A stretch of 64,000 nt of DNA from Crossiella cryophila (lineage in GTDB: Bacteria > Actinomycetota > Actinomycetes > Mycobacteriales > Pseudonocardiaceae), in the NCBI RefSeq assembly GCF_014204915.1, contig NZ_JACHMH010000001.1:6721501-6785500 (forward strand), given 5' to 3'. Shown one piece after another: positions 50,644 through 58,851 of this stretch. Below the pieces are notes generated by a model. It was not told the DNA's origin, did not search any database, and worked only from the letters and a program-made list of their open reading frames with translations. Positions within the stretch are counted from its first letter, which is position 1. Each line of letters opens with the position of its first letter. The position numbers and the translations under genes were made by a program.

Positions 50644-51012
50644 ATGGGTGAGCCGGGTGCAGAGGTCCAGGTAGACGAGCTGTGTTCGTATGCGGTGGAT
50701 GTGTGGGTGCGTGATCCGGGGATCCTGGTTGACGAGCCGGTGTTGTTGGATTTGTTGCGGACGGCGGCTGTGGCGGGGAATGCGACCATCCTTGGGGAGA
50801 CGGGGCATGTGTTTCCCAATGGGGCGGTTACGGCGGTGTTGGTGTTGTCGCAGTCGCACTTGAGTATTCATACTTGGCCGGAGTTCAGGTTGGCCAATAT
50901 TGATCTGCTGGCTTATGGGCGGATCAATGCCGAGTTGATGCTGGAGAAGATTGAGCAGGGGTTGAATCCTACTCGGATCAATGTTTCTCGGTTGCTGCGT
51001 GCGATTCGCTGA
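50644..51012 (+). CDS. SpeD-like (AdoMet-decarboxylase family) pyruvoyl enzyme, atypical
   Basis: 122 residues from ATG 50644. The self-processing site region is QSHLSIHTWPEF (Q70-S71), homologous to the ESHxxIHTWPE of class 1B AdoMet decarboxylases, in which the Ser becomes the pyruvoyl group. The preceding FPNGAVTAVLVL strand fits. However the downstream (V/I)D-x3-CG motif is IDLLAYG, so the catalytic Cys (C83 in the Thermotoga enzyme) is Ala, and the residue before the pyruvoyl Ser is Gln rather than Glu. The usual substrate is S-adenosylmethionine for spermidine synthesis; related SpeD variants are known to have changed to ornithine or arginine decarboxylation. No spermidine synthase gene is near. 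Confidence 0.82.
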   Translation: MGEPGAEVQVDELCSYAVDVWVRDPGILVDEPVLLDLLRTAAVAGNATILGETGHVFPNGAVTAVLVLSQSHLSIHTWPEFRLANIDLLAYGRINAELMLEKIEQGLNPTRINVSRLLRAIR

Positions 51013-51113
51013 TCTTGCTTTTTCAGGTGAAGGTCAAGATCAAGGGCGTCCTCGCCGGACGGGCAGAAATCAAAGGATGGGGGGAAAGTCAAAGGCACAG
51101 AGCAGTGCTCGTA

Positions 51114-51263
51114 CGGTCCCCCATCCCCGTCAGCCCTCCGATACCAAACCACATCCTGGGCGCGCGGACCCCTGCGGTTGGGAGGCTAGGGCGGCGGCGG
51201 GTTGCGGGTCCGCGCGCCCAGGATGCGGTGTGTCCTCTCCAGGCTGACGGGGATGGGGAACCG
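51114..51263. repeat. 150-bp two-part palindrome
   Basis: Outer arms 51114-51135 and 51242-51263 match at 21 of 22 positions (core CCCCATCCCCGTCAGCC). Inner arms 51152-51171 and 51206-51225 match perfectly (CATCCTGGGCGCGCGGACCC). They are separated by symmetric 16-bp unpaired stretches and a 34-bp loop. Could fold as a cruciform or an RNA with a symmetric internal loop. Possibly a small non-autonomous element. Confidence 0.85.
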
Positions 51264-51303
51264 CTCGGGAGATGTTTGAAAAGCCACCCCGGCTGCTTGT
51301 CCT

Positions 51304-51436
51304 CGGGCTCCGCCCGGTCGCGGCGTGTGGGAACCGCCTAGCCGCAGCGTTCCCGGGCTTCGCCCGCCTGCCCCCAACGCTCCCCGCCCCGGGCTTCGCC
51401 CGCCCACTCCCCGCCACCCACTCCGGGCTCCGCCCG
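51304..51436. repeat. four 13-bp short palindromes (CGGGC-TYC-GCCCG)
   Basis: Copies at 51304-51316, 51354-51366, 51390-51402 and 51424-51436; the loop is TCC or TTC. Each is a 5-bp stem with a 3-nt loop. Spacing falls from 50 to 36 to 34 bp. Confidence 0.75.
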
Positions 51437-51447
51437 CCAGCCTGCCG

Positions 51448-51593
51448 ACAACGGCCAACACACCGTCCACAACGGCCAACACCCTGTACCAGAACGGCCA
51501 ACACGCCGGCTGGGGTTTCAAGCTCTCCGCGTGTTGGCCGTTCTTGTACGCCGTGTTGGCCGTTCTTGTACCGCGTGTTGGCCGTTCTTGTAC
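51448..51593. repeat. inverted array of 22-bp-period repeats upstream of SARP-NB-ARC gene
   Basis: Right-facing copies of GTGTTGGCCGTTCTTGTAC at 51531-51549, 51553-51571 and 51575-51593 have an exact 22-bp period. Left-facing copies (core AACGGCCAACAC) lie at 51448-51461, 51469-51482 and 51491-51504, starting 21 and 22 bp apart. The two trios form a large inverted repeat around 51505-51530. The last copy ends 86 bp before the regulator start, so an autoregulatory SARP site is plausible (22 bp = two helical turns). Confidence 0.85.
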
Positions 51594-51679
51594 GGCGGGT
51601 TGGCTGTGGGGGCGGTTGGGTGGGCAGGCTTTTGGTCGGGTGGTGGGGGGTCGTTTGGGTGGGTGCCAGACTCCGGGGG

Positions 51680-54397
51680 GTGTTGGAATTTCGGGTGTTG
51701 GGGCCGGTGGAGGTGTGGGCCGGGGGCGAGGTGGTGCCGGTTCGGGCGGCGGGGCGGCGGGCGGTGTTGGCTGCGTTGTTGTTGGCGGCCAATGAGGTGG
51801 TGTCGGTTGGGCGGTTGGTGGAGGCGGTGTGGGGTGGGGTGGCGCCTGCTTCGGCGGTGGCCAATCTGCGTAGTCATGTCGCTGGGTTGCGGCGGTTGTT
51901 GGGGGCTGGGCGGATTTTGACTCGGCCGGGGGGTTATCTGCTGGTGGTTGGGGCGGGGGAATTGGATCTGGCTGTGTTCGGCGAGCTGGTTGAGCGGGGG
52001 CGGGCTGCGGGGCGGCTTGGGCAGGGTGGGGTGGCTGTGGCGCTGTTGGGTGCGGCGTTGGAGTTGTGGCGGGGGGAGGCTTTGGCGAATGTGGGCTTGC
52101 CGGAGGTTGAGGTCGCGCGGCTGAACGAGGTTCGGCTGGGTGTGCTGGAGGAGTGGTTGGGGGCTCGGCTGGGTGAGGGCGAGCAGGCGGGGGTGGTTGG
52201 TGAGTTGGCTGGGTTGGCGGCTTTGTATCCGTTGCGGGAATCGTTGTGGGGCTTGTTGATGCTCGCGCGGTATCGGATGGGCAACCAGGCTGAGGCGTTG
52301 GCTGACTTTGAGCGGGTTCGGGGGCGGTTGGCGGCGGAGTTGGGGGTGGATCCGGGGGCTGGGTTGTGGGAGTTGCGGCAGCGGATTCTGGTGGCCGATC
52401 CGGGGTTGGGTGGGGTTGTCGCGGGGTTGCGGCGGGATCTTCCTGGTGATCTGGCTGATTTCACTGGGCGGGTGGGCGAGGTGGAGTCGTTGCTGGCGGG
52501 GTTGGCGCGGGATGGGGGTACCGCGGTGGTGATCTCGGCTATTGACGGCATGGGTGGGATTGGCAAGACCACGCTCGCGTTGCGGTTGGCGCATCGGCTC
52601 GCGGCGGAGTATCCGGATGGGCAGTTGTTCCTGGATCTGGGTGGGCATACGCCGGGGCAACTGCCGCTGGAACCGGGGGTCGCGCTGGGCCGGTTGTTGC
52701 GGGCGGCGGGAGTGGCGGCGGAGCAGGTGCCGGTGGATGCTGGGGAGCGAGCCGCGTTGTGGCGGGCGGTGCTGGCTCGGCGGCGGGTGGTTTTGGTGCT
52801 GGACAACGCTTTGGACAGTGCGCAGGTGCGGCCGTTGTTGCCGGGGACTCCGGGGGCGTTGGTGTTGATCACCAGCAGGCGAGGGTTGACGGGGGTGGAC
52901 GGGGCCACGCTGCTGACGCTGGATGTGTTGCCGCCCGGAGATGCGATTGCCTTGCTGGGGCGGATTGTTGGGCGGGATCGGGTGGTTCGGGAGCCGGTGG
53001 CTTCGGCTGAACTTGTCGCGCTGTGCGGGTTTCTGCCACTGGCGATCCGGATCGCGGGTAACCGGTTGCGGCGGCGTACTCGCTGGCGGGTGGCGGATCT
53101 GGTGGAGCGGCTGCGGGACGAGTGTGGGCGGCTGGCGGAGTTGGCCAGTGAGGATCGGGCGGTTGAAGCCGTGTTCGCGTTGTCCTATCAGCATTTGCGG
53201 GCGCCGGCGCGGGCGCTGTTCCGGCGGCTTGGGCTGTATCCGGGGGTGGATCTGGAGGTGGGGGCGGCGGCCGCGCTGAGTGGGGCTTCCGGGGCGGAGA
53301 CGTTGGTGTTGCTGGAAGAACTGGTTGATCATCAGCTGCTTCAGCAACCGGAGGTGGGGCGGTATCGGTTTCACGACCTGGTGCGGGCCTATGCGGCGAA
53401 GCTGGCCGGTGGGGAGCCTCGGTCGGCGTTGACCCGGTTGTTCGACCACCAGTCGCGGATGGCGGTCGCGGCCACTGATCTGGTCGGACCGGCGGAGAAG
53501 CATGGCAGGCCGGGGCTGCCCAGTCCGGCCGAACCGGGCTTCGCCGACCAGGCCGCGGCGCTGTCCTGGCTGGCACAAGAGCGGGTGAATCTGGTGTGTG
53601 GTGCGGGATTCGCGGCTCGGTTTGGTTGGCCGCGACATGTGCGGGATCTGTCGACCACGCTGGCGCGCTACCTCAACTCCCGGGCCGAGCACGAGGACGC
53701 GCTCACCCTGCACAACCACGCCCTGGACGTCGCCACCGGCATGGACCGCGGGCACGCCTGGCACGACCTGGGGCGGGTGCGCTGGCGGCTGGGGCACTAC
53801 CGGGAGGCCGCCGAGCTGCTGGACTGCGCGCTGGCCATCGCGCAGGAGATGGATGATCGGGTCGGGCAGTGCCGGGCGCTGGTCGGACTGGGCTACAACC
53901 ATTGGCGCACCGGCGAACTGGCCGCGGCGGAAGATCACCTGACCCGGGCACTGGCACTGGCCGGGGAGACCGGGGACGAGCTGAGCCGTTGTCACGCCGA
54001 GCACGGGCTGGGTTACACCTGCTGGAGCCAGGGGCGGCACGTGCAGGCGCTGGACTGGCAGCATCGGGCGCTGGCCAGTTCCCGGCGGTGTGGCGAGGCC
54101 ATTGTCGAGGCGCACGCCCAGTACGGGATCGGCCTGGCGCAGTGCCGGCTGGGTAGCCACGAACAAGCCAGCGAACACTTCCGGCAGGCCCTGGCCAGCG
54201 CCCCGCTGATCGGCGACCGGGTGCTGGAGGCCAGGGCACGCAACGGACTCGGCGAGGCCGCCCTGGCCGCCGGTCGACCGGCCGAGGCACTCCGCCACCA
54301 CCAGCGCGCGCTGGTGGTGGCGGAGCAGATCGCTGATCACCTGGAGCGGCCGCGCGCGGAGTTCGGGCTCGGCCAGGCCAGTCGCGCGCTCGTCTGA
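51680..54397 (+). CDS. SARP/BTAD - NB-ARC - TPR regulator (AfsR-like)
   Basis: 905 residues from GTG 51680 (VLEFRVLGPVEVWAGGE). Winged helix and BTAD to about residue 240, with NLRSHVAGLRRLL and EVARLNEVRLGVLEEWL. NB-ARC with Walker A DGMGGIGKTTLALRLAHR at about 288 and VVLVLDNALDSAQVRPLLP; CGFLPLAIRIAGNRLR (GLPLA-like) follows. TPR units in the last 250 residues (LGRVRWRLGHYREAAELLDCALAIAQ and repeats). Likely activates a secondary-metabolite or secreted gene set. The first 660 codons use TTG/GTT/GGG heavily, while the last 240 have normal C-rich third positions. Confidence 0.93.
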   Translation: MLEFRVLGPVEVWAGGEVVPVRAAGRRAVLAALLLAANEVVSVGRLVEAVWGGVAPASAVANLRSHVAGLRRLLGAGRILTRPGGYLLVVGAGELDLAVFGELVERGRAAGRLGQGGVAVALLGAALELWRGEALANVGLPEVEVARLNEVRLGVLEEWLGARLGEGEQAGVVGELAGLAALYPLRESLWGLLMLARYRMGNQAEALADFERVRGRLAAELGVDPGAGLWELRQRILVADPGLGGVVAGLRRDLPGDLADFTGRVGEVESLLAGLARDGGTAVVISAIDGMGGIGKTTLALRLAHRLAAEYPDGQLFLDLGGHTPGQLPLEPGVALGRLLRAAGVAAEQVPVDAGERAALWRAVLARRRVVLVLDNALDSAQVRPLLPGTPGALVLITSRRGLTGVDGATLLTLDVLPPGDAIALLGRIVGRDRVVREPVASAELVALCGFLPLAIRIAGNRLRRRTRWRVADLVERLRDECGRLAELASEDRAVEAVFALSYQHLRAPARALFRRLGLYPGVDLEVGAAAALSGASGAETLVLLEELVDHQLLQQPEVGRYRFHDLVRAYAAKLAGGEPRSALTRLFDHQSRMAVAATDLVGPAEKHGRPGLPSPAEPGFADQAAALSWLAQERVNLVCGAGFAARFGWPRHVRDLSTTLARYLNSRAEHEDALTLHNHALDVATGMDRGHAWHDLGRVRWRLGHYREAAELLDCALAIAQEMDDRVGQCRALVGLGYNHWRTGELAAAEDHLTRALALAGETGDELSRCHAEHGLGYTCWSQGRHVQALDWQHRALASSRRCGEAIVEAHAQYGIGLAQCRLGSHEQASEHFRQALASAPLIGDRVLEARARNGLGEAALAAGRPAEALRHHQRALVVAEQIADHLERPRAEFGLGQASRALV

Positions 54398-54401
54398 CCG
54401 G

Positions 54402-56663
54402 CTACCGGTCGACCGGGGTGTGCCGGTGGATCTGCACCCGGCCGACCGAGTTGTCCTCGCGGAAGATCACGTGGTCGCCGCTGGGCAGCCGGGTCGCGGT
54501 GATCCCGGTGACCGCGATGTCCACCAGGCCCGCGGTCTGGCCGATCTCGGTGCCGGAGTAGAGCGAGCCCTGGTAGCGGCCGTCGTCCGCGCGGTAGCTG
54601 CGGATCCGGCCGTTGGGCGGCACCGGCGTGGTGCCCTGGTCGGCCACGTAGACCCGGTTGCCCGCCACGGCCAGCGCCTGCGGGAAGCAGTAGTCCCGCC
54701 CGTTGCTCCAGCAGGACTGGTAACCCATGTCCACCGACCAGGACCGGCTGGGTGCCGCGGTGCTGAAACCCTTGTATGCGGCCAGGATGTAGCGCGGCGA
54801 GACCCCGCCCGCCGGTTCCGCGCCGAGCCTGCCGTAGAGGTAGGCGGTGTCGGTGGCGGCGACGTAGTGCACCTGCAGGATCCGGTCCATCGGCACCTCC
54901 GGCAGCTCGATCTCCCTGCCGTCGGCGTAGCGCGGGTTGTGCGCGCGGTCGAAGGAGTCGACCTTGAAGTGGAACACGGTCTTGGGCTTGCCGCCGACCC
55001 CGCCGCCCCAGATCCCGCCCTTGTCGTCGATGGAGGTGCCGTAGCCGATGTAGTTGATCCGGCCGGTCATGGTGCTGATCTCACCAGGGTCGATCCGGCA
55101 GTTGGGCTGGGCGTGCGGCTGACCGGGCTCGCCGCCGCCGTCCACCCATTTCTGGTACAGCCCAGCGGTTCCCGGGGTGCCGTTGGGCCAGTCGTTCATG
55201 CCGACCGAGAACAGCACCGAGGGCCGGGCGATCTCGCCGTCGAAGCGGTACACGCCCATGGTGTAGCCGCCCGCGACCGGGATCGCGTACAGGTACTTGC
55301 GCTCCACCCCGTCCGCGCCCTTGAGGTAGCGCACCGCGGCCGGGATGTTCTGGTAGTTGTCCTTGTTGTTCGGCAGGACATCCCGGGCGTCGTCCGGGCA
55401 CCCGGCCCGGTCCAGGGTCTGCCGGGTCCGCTCCGGCGCCCATTCCTGACCGGGAGTCGTCCGGGTGTAGTCCAGCGAGTACTTGTGGTACGCGGAGTAC
55501 ACCGTGCCGGGGTCACGCGGGTCGGGCACCACGTTGTCGGAGTGGATGTAGTTGATCAGCTTGGCCTGCAACGCCTTCGCCGGGGTGAACCGCCGGATGT
55601 CCACCCAGCCGTAGGCCCCGGTGCTGTTGGAGCCGACGTGGATGTGGCCGTCCCTGTCCAGCCCGACCGCGGTCAGGTTGTCGAAGCGGTCATTCGCGTA
55701 GACCCCGCCGCCCGCGGCGAGTCCGCCCGGCTGCCCGAGCCTGTCCACCAGCCGGAGTTTGTCCACACAGGACACACAGTCCTCGTAGACCCGGACCTGT
55801 TGCGCCGCAGCGGCATTGTCCGCGATCACCAGCCGGTTCGCGTTGACCGCCACCGCCACCGGCGCACCGCCGACGTCGGTCAGCGTCGACCCGGCGGTCA
55901 GTGCCCCGGATGCCTGCACCGTCCAGCTGGACAGCACCCGAGCGCCGGAAGCGTTGTCGGACAAGGCGTACAGCGTGTTGCTTCCTGCCCGGAAGGCCAG
56001 CGCACCCGGGTTCTGCACGGTGGTCTTGGCGACCACGGTCATCCGTTCGCGCTCGTAGACGTAGATCGTGTTCTCCTGCGGCCGGGTCAGGAACACGAAC
56101 CCGCGCCCCGTGCTCACGCCGCCGGGCAGCCCGCTCAGCTTGCGTCCCGCGGTCTTGCCGGCGTGCAGTGGATCCCCGCCGGGGAACTCCGAGATCGGGA
56201 TCGACCCGTTCGCCGCCGGTGTGGCCCGCTGGTAGCGGACCAGCAACTGCCCGCCGTCCCTGGTCACGTCGGCGTAGAAGTACTTCTCGTCCCCGGTGAC
56301 CACCGACCCGCCGGTCCCCTGCCGCTGCAACCAGGCCGTCGGCCGCAACGCGCCCTTCGCCGGATCGTGCTGGTAGACCCCGGCCTCGTGCTGACCCTCG
56401 TCGCTGACCGAGTTGGTGAACACCCGCCCATCGGCCACCAACGGATCAACCCAGATCCCGGACAGGTGGTTCTGCACCCACCGCCGGTAGGTGGGCCAGG
56501 TCGTGCCCTCGCTGTGGGCGGCGTCCTCGGGCAGCAGGGTCTCCCCCAGCCAGGACACCCGGTGCGGGATCGGTGGATCATCGGCGGCCACGGCCGTCGA
56601 GCCGAGCATGGGTAGCAGGAGCAGCAGGGCCAGCCCCGCGCCCAGTGGTGAACCGCGTCTCAT
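54402..56663 (-). CDS. secreted beta-propeller-like protein of unknown function
   Basis: 753 residues from ATG 56663 (GAGGAGAAGG upstream). Signal peptide MRRGSPLGAGLALLLLLPMLGSTAVAA. The mature chain has repeated strand patterns of a propeller (VSTGRGFVFLTRPQENTIYVYERE; NTLYALSDNASGARVLSSW; VAVAVNANRLVIADN) and a vicinal-like Cys pair CVSC. It resembles actinobacterial secreted hypothetical proteins; no catalytic motif is recognised. Tail-to-tail with the SARP-NB-ARC gene, 4 bp apart. Confidence 0.75.
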   Translation of the reverse strand: MRRGSPLGAGLALLLLLPMLGSTAVAADDPPIPHRVSWLGETLLPEDAAHSEGTTWPTYRRWVQNHLSGIWVDPLVADGRVFTNSVSDEGQHEAGVYQHDPAKGALRPTAWLQRQGTGGSVVTGDEKYFYADVTRDGGQLLVRYQRATPAANGSIPISEFPGGDPLHAGKTAGRKLSGLPGGVSTGRGFVFLTRPQENTIYVYERERMTVVAKTTVQNPGALAFRAGSNTLYALSDNASGARVLSSWTVQASGALTAGSTLTDVGGAPVAVAVNANRLVIADNAAAAQQVRVYEDCVSCVDKLRLVDRLGQPGGLAAGGGVYANDRFDNLTAVGLDRDGHIHVGSNSTGAYGWVDIRRFTPAKALQAKLINYIHSDNVVPDPRDPGTVYSAYHKYSLDYTRTTPGQEWAPERTRQTLDRAGCPDDARDVLPNNKDNYQNIPAAVRYLKGADGVERKYLYAIPVAGGYTMGVYRFDGEIARPSVLFSVGMNDWPNGTPGTAGLYQKWVDGGGEPGQPHAQPNCRIDPGEISTMTGRINYIGYGTSIDDKGGIWGGGVGGKPKTVFHFKVDSFDRAHNPRYADGREIELPEVPMDRILQVHYVAATDTAYLYGRLGAEPAGGVSPRYILAAYKGFSTAAPSRSWSVDMGYQSCWSNGRDYCFPQALAVAGNRVYVADQGTTPVPPNGRIRSYRADDGRYQGSLYSGTEIGQTAGLVDIAVTGITATRLPSGDHVIFREDNSVGRVQIHRHTPVDR

Positions 56664-56777
56664 CGACCTTCTCCTCGGGTGTCGGCGATGGTGCTGCCGA
56701 GGGAGCTTGGCCCAACAGACATATGGAGTACGCATACCCGAGCCGACGCGGTCCGGCGCGCGGCTCAGGCGGGCGGC

Positions 56778-57080
56778 TCAGGCGGGCGGCAGGTACTTCG
56801 GCGCCAGGAACTCCTCGATCGGCCGCGGACCCACGTACTGCCGGCACGGGCATTGCGCGTAGGTCGTGCCCACGTACTCACCCGCGTCGTTGTAGGACTT
56901 CGGCCGCGGCAGTTCCGCGTGACAGGTTCCTGCGGTGGGGTCGTGCATGGCCAGGGAGTGGCCGCAGCCGCAATCGGCGGTGAGCGGGGGTTCGGGGGCG
57001 CGTTTGCGGCGGCTGAGCAGTCCGCCGAGATAGCCGAGGAGCAGCAGGCCACCACCGACGGCCAGGGTGACCGGGTCCAT
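56778..57080 (-). CDS. small membrane protein with Cys/His-rich tail
   Basis: 100 residues from ATG 57080. One membrane helix (VTLAVGGGLLLLGYLGGLL) then a soluble tail with TADCGCGHSLAMHDP, GTCHAELP and YAQCPCRQYVG, five Cys and three His that could hold Zn or Fe. The tail is probably cytosolic given basic RRKR after the helix. Related small proteins are common in actinobacteria but without known function. Confidence 0.75.
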   Translation of the reverse strand: MDPVTLAVGGGLLLLGYLGGLLSRRKRAPEPPLTADCGCGHSLAMHDPTAGTCHAELPRPKSYNDAGEYVGTTYAQCPCRQYVGPRPIEEFLAPKYLPPA

Positions 57081-57189
57081 CAATCCCCACCTCTTCCGCT
57101 GGCAATGCGCCATTCTACCCGGAATTCTGCCGATTCCCGTTCCTGTGTATCCTTCGCCAGTTGGCAGGCGCCATTGTCGCGGAGGTCGC

Positions 57190-58851
57190 GTGCTGCCCGA
57201 TGTTGACCTGTGGGCGACAGTGCGGCCACAACGCACTGTCCTCGCCGTGGTGCGCAACCTGACCTCCCTGGTCCGGTTGCTCGACATCGTGCCGCTACTG
57301 GATTCGGACAACCGGCTCGCGGTGCATTTCACCCTCGACTCCGGCTCGGTATTCACCGCTGGTCTGCACGGGCAGCTGGACCGATTCGGCATCACCCTGC
57401 TCGACTGGGAGGTGGCCGCGAAATCCAGCTTCGACCTCGTGCTGGCCGCGCACGTCAATCCCTCGCTGGCCGAACTGGACGGGCCATTGCTGGTGGTGCC
57501 GCACGGGGCCGGATACAACCGCCGCCTGCCCAGCCGCACCAACGAGAAGGACGCCCCGGTCGGGCTGTCCCCGCATGAGCTGACCGTGGACGGCGAGGTC
57601 TTCCCCACGGTCATCGGCCTGTCCCACGAACGTCAGCTCAGCGACCTCGCCCTGCACACCCCGGCGGCGGCCGAGCGGGCCAGGGTGATCGGCGATCCGA
57701 CCTGGGACCGGATCCGCGCGGCCGAGGTCCGGCGGTCGGCCTACCGCGCGGCTCTGGGCGTCGAACCTGGTCAGCGGCTGGTGCTGATCAGTTCCACCTG
57801 GGGTGAGCGCTCGCTGCTGGGGCAGCGGGACGAGCTGGTGGAGCGGCTGCTCGCCCAGCTGCCGGTGGACCACTACCGGGTGGCCTTGGTTTTGCACCCG
57901 AACGTGTGGGCCTACCACGGGGTCGGGACGGTGCGGGCCTGGTTCCGGGACGCCCTGGACAGCGGGCTGCTGCTGATCCGGCCGGAGGACAGCTGGCAGG
58001 CCGCGCTGATCGCCGCCGATCTCAGCATCGGCGACCACGGCTCGGTGGCCTTCTACGGCGCGGCGCTGGGCAGGCCCTTCCTCAACTCCGCCAGCGGCCT
58101 GGACGATCTCACCCCCGGCTCGGTCACCGGCAGGCTGGTGTGCACCGCCCCCGTCCTCAGCGTGCGTGATGACCTGCGCGAACAGGTCGAACAGGCCACC
58201 GCGTCCGCCGAGCTGGTGGAGATCACCGGCGACACCCTTGGCCTGCCCGGCGGATCCGCGGCCGAACTGCGCCGGACCTGCTACGAACTGCTCAAGCTCG
58301 ACCAGCCCGCGCACCCACCGCGGATGCTGCCGATCAGCGCGCCCAACCCGGTGCGCGGCGCGGCGATCACCGCCTTCCATGTGCTGTACAGCGTCACTGA
58401 GTCCACTGTGGACATAGAGCGGTTTCCCGCTATCCTGCAACGGTTCCGGCGAATCAGTGATACCGGCGACTACCTGCTGGTGGTCGACGACGACGAGGTC
58501 GATCCCATCCTGCGGGCCACCGCGGAGATCATCGTGCGCACCGGCCCGCTGACCGGGACCGAGCTGGCCGACTGGGCCGCGCACGCCCTGGCCGAGGGCA
58601 CGGCCGCGCTGGTGGCCGCGGTCTCCGAGCACCGATGCGTGCTGACCTTCCGCGATCCGGCGCTGGGCGTGGTCTCGTTGTGGCCCTGCGCCCCCGAGCC
58701 GCTGCGGGTGTTCCTGGCCGCGGTCGCGGTCTACCGCTGGCGGGTCAGCAGCCGCGAGCTGGAACCGGGCGTCAAACTCAGCGCGCGCCTGGCCGACGGC
58801 CCGGTGACCGAGGTCTGCGTGGAGAGCGTGCGGCCGCTACCGCAGGTCTGA
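57190..58851 (+). CDS. GT-B-like (CDP-glycerol glycerophosphotransferase / epimerase-like) protein
   Basis: 553 residues from GTG 57190, with GGAGG 4 nt upstream. Begins RTVLAVVRNLTSLVRLLDIVPLL, has LLVVPHGAGYNRR, then RLVLISSTWGERSLLGQRDEL and VALVLHPNVWAYHG, with ADLSIGDHGSVAFYGAALGRPFL, a pattern like glycerophosphotransferase or UDP-GlcNAc-epimerase folds that bind nucleotide-linked donors. The last 180 residues form a separate domain. Not assigned to a known pathway. Convergent with the NB-ARC gene (15-bp overlap). Confidence 0.72.
   Translation: MLPDVDLWATVRPQRTVLAVVRNLTSLVRLLDIVPLLDSDNRLAVHFTLDSGSVFTAGLHGQLDRFGITLLDWEVAAKSSFDLVLAAHVNPSLAELDGPLLVVPHGAGYNRRLPSRTNEKDAPVGLSPHELTVDGEVFPTVIGLSHERQLSDLALHTPAAAERARVIGDPTWDRIRAAEVRRSAYRAALGVEPGQRLVLISSTWGERSLLGQRDELVERLLAQLPVDHYRVALVLHPNVWAYHGVGTVRAWFRDALDSGLLLIRPEDSWQAALIAADLSIGDHGSVAFYGAALGRPFLNSASGLDDLTPGSVTGRLVCTAPVLSVRDDLREQVEQATASAELVEITGDTLGLPGGSAAELRRTCYELLKLDQPAHPPRMLPISAPNPVRGAAITAFHVLYSVTESTVDIERFPAILQRFRRISDTGDYLLVVDDDEVDPILRATAEIIVRTGPLTGTELADWAAHALAEGTAALVAAVSEHRCVLTFRDPALGVVSLWPCAPEPLRVFLAAVAVYRWRVSSRELEPGVKLSARLADGPVTEVCVESVRPLPQV

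Larger units (their letters stand above)
51013..51679. other. 667-bp non-coding region rich in palindromes and repeats
   Basis: No credible gene on either strand: open frames here have repetitive, Pro/Arg/Gly-rich products. It holds, in order, a long two-part palindrome (51114-51263), four 13-bp CGGGC-TYC-GCCCG hairpins (51304-51436), three copies of ACRACGGCCAACAC-like sequence facing left and three 19-bp copies facing right (51448-51593). It then runs into the G-rich 5' region of the SARP-NB-ARC gene. Confidence 0.75.
50050..53650. other. block of atypical codon use spanning gene boundaries
   Basis: From about 50050 (inside the Gfo/Idh gene) to about 53650 (inside the SARP-NB-ARC gene), Leu is often TTG, Val GTT/GTG, Arg CGG, and G far exceeds C on the plus strand; flanking parts of the same two genes use CTG/CTC, GTC and GCC. 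The block covers the whole SpeD-like gene and the repeat cluster. This is read directly from sequence; the cause is not known. Confidence 0.65.

Noticed and set aside
51448..51593. CRISPR array
   Set aside because: Repeats are only 19 bp, spacers 3 bp, and half are inverted; no cas genes.
51130..51864. Minus-strand open frames through the repeat cluster
   Set aside because: Products are translations of palindromes and repeats (GRAKPG-type, Arg/Pro/Thr-rich) with no start context.
54420..56615. 731-residue plus-strand open frame opposite the secreted propeller-like gene
   Set aside because: No start context or domain; opposite frame has a signal peptide and ribosome-binding site.
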